This document shows positions 62,641 through 64,000 of a stretch of 64,000 nucleotides of DNA, piece by piece. The DNA is from Galeruca laticollis. Its lineage: Eukaryota > Arthropoda > Insecta > Coleoptera > Chrysomelidae. A program made the position numbers and the translations under genes. The notes under the pieces were generated by a model that saw only the letters and a list, made by a program, of their open reading frames with translations, was not told the DNA's origin and made no database searches. Every line of letters begins with the position of its first letter. The stretch's first letter is position 1. The DNA is taken from NCBI GenBank assembly GCA_963921935.1, contig OY998177.1, positions 13,119,280 to 13,183,279 on the forward strand. Direction: 5' to 3'.

Positions 62641-64000
62641 GCACACCTGTTGTTTGGAGGATTGGAGTTGTTCAATCGTTCATCACATCTAATTATTAGG
62701 ATTCGAGATTTAGTGGTAGAGACGCCATTTTAAAAAAATCTCGATTTTTCGAGGTAAGTTTTTTCGATAATATTTCTCTTGCGAACCAACCTACATGTTT
62801 CATGATTTTATTTTAGATTTTTTTGGCACGTTTTAATTGGAAATTTCCCATTTCTATTGGAAAACCAGATATTCAGATAGTTCTCCGGAATCAACTTTAA
62901 AACAAACTAGGAACCGACTTCCTAGTTAGGTAAGCTGTATAAAAATATCTTTGATGGTATGGTGTTCGCAATCGGATATCTAGAAATATTATTTATTGCA
63001 GTGGCTACTTCCTGAGTCTGATGTATTTTTTCGCCACATGGTGAAAGTATTTTCCATAGTATCCAGTTGATTGCTGCCAGCCTCGTGAAAACACGTTTTT
63101 GTACAGGTAGACAAAGTTTTTTGGTCTTATCTGATTAGTGTTACTTTTATTTTTATATCTATATTTTTCTTCCTTATAATAATACTTTTGAAGATAACAA
63201 AATGGAATTTGATAACTAAAACAATCCTCTATTGTTAATAAATAAAATGAATTAATCTTGGAGTTTACCACAACAAAAAAAGTTTTGCAATCCATTGAGG
63301 ATGCTTTTTAAACTTTAAATTATAATAAGGTTTACTTAACATATTTGTGCGCTTTAAGCAATTGCTTCGAGTTCTTATTTAAAGTTGTTGATATGGAATT
63401 TATTAAGGTTAAATGAAATTCATTAAGGTTCAATGAAACCTATTGTTTGCTGACTATTCAATCGGACAGCTGTACTCAGTTGTGCTCAATTGTAATTTTA
63501 AATTGAATCTGAAATTAAATATTTGTATCATAGAATAAACGCCAGTGGGTCACCTGAACTCTTTGTCTTTGATTTTTCAAAACTATCATTATTTACATCT
63601 AGGGTAAGAGAATATCAAATTATTTAGTACACTTTGAGGTAAGTCATACGGTAAACCTGTGGGTACCAAACCCTAGAAGAGTTTTATAAGACGAATCGGA
63701 GGTCTAGTCGTCCCGTCATCGAGTAGGCTCTGCTGCAGAGCGGATTGTGGTTAAGGTGAGATTATTGTAATTATTTTGTCGTTTCTGACTGGGTACAGGT
63801 TGGCTCTCTCCATAAAGTTAATAATAATAAATAAATAAAAAATAATAATAGAATAATGATAATAGAGTAAATAAATAGATAAGTAAATGCATAGCTGAAA
63901 CGTAATAAAAGTTATAGTTTTCTTTCTTAAAAGTCCAGTTTTCATTAATTAATTTGTGTTCATTAGAAATTTATATTGCTACGGCCCTTGGGCAACCTGA
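62641..64000. other. No recognised gene; AT-rich with simple repeats
   Basis: Non-coding by inspection. A pair of near repeats (TTAAGGTTAAATGAAATTCA and TTAAGGTTCAATGAAACC) lies at 63402-63440, and an AATAAT/AAATA-rich simple sequence at 63818-63885. Nothing else supported. Confidence 0.5.

Noticed and set aside
63818..63885. AT-rich simple repeat as a replication origin or matrix attachment site
   Set aside because: Low-complexity AT sequence alone is not evidence for either in an insect genome.

Overview
This is an AT-rich animal, almost certainly insect, window built almost entirely from transposable elements inserted into one another. I see no intact host gene, tRNA, rRNA or CRISPR array. 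The insect assignment rests on the element mix: BEL/Pao, gypsy with a SAP-like gag, a P-like element with a THAP domain, pogo/Tigger, RTE, and LINEs with RNase H. Species is not determinable from the sequence.

Layout. 1-1172: 5'-truncated LINE with RNase H (copy A, minus). 1175-4951: a broken hAT/ZMYM1-like gene (TTF-type N-terminus and DUF4371) split by a decayed Ty3/gypsy integrase fragment (1991-3770). 5000-8200: CR1/L2-like LINE, minus, one long frame broken by two TAA codons. 8437-9325: 175-bp satellite with a structured left block. 9333-16210: Penelope-like element PLE-1, cut by a 4.7-kb LINE (copy B, 10526-15260) with an exact 13-bp target duplication. 17360-19260: RTE-type LINE. 19595-19851: fold-back relic of the PLE-2 family. 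20835-27517: complete but decayed BEL/Pao element with two 485-bp LTRs, minus. 28145-29860: decayed DDE-like transposase of an insect family I cannot name. 29860-33961: Ty3/gypsy element with 5' LTR, SAP-like gag, duplicated zinc-knuckle module, integrase and a downstream macrodomain plus CCCH finger; its protease-RT-RNase H part is deleted.

34491-34889: second fold-back Penelope-type family with a 13-bp target duplication. 36360-45195: a second gypsy, interrupted by an I-clade LINE (37537-41553) and a pogo element (42183-45153), which itself carries a satellite insertion. 45196-52921: 175-bp satellite arrays; one is split by a second pogo-like element (47195-52254), which contains a 2.5-kb insertion with GC-rich ends. 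54522-58468: P-like element with THAP exons, 8-bp target duplication and later insertions. 58831-59118: Harbinger-like fragment. 59243-62087: PLE-2, a Penelope-like element with inverted flanks, 12-bp target duplication, GIY-YIG endonuclease and hammerhead-ribozyme-like motifs. 62100-64000: mostly unassigned AT-rich sequence.

The observations I rate highest are the macrodomain/CCCH module on a gypsy element, the two families of Penelope-derived fold-back elements that moved with 12-13-bp duplications and carry hammerhead-like cores, and the recurrent 175-bp satellite with shared boundary sequences. The nesting gives a relative insertion order. All comparisons with protein families are from memory; no searches were run.
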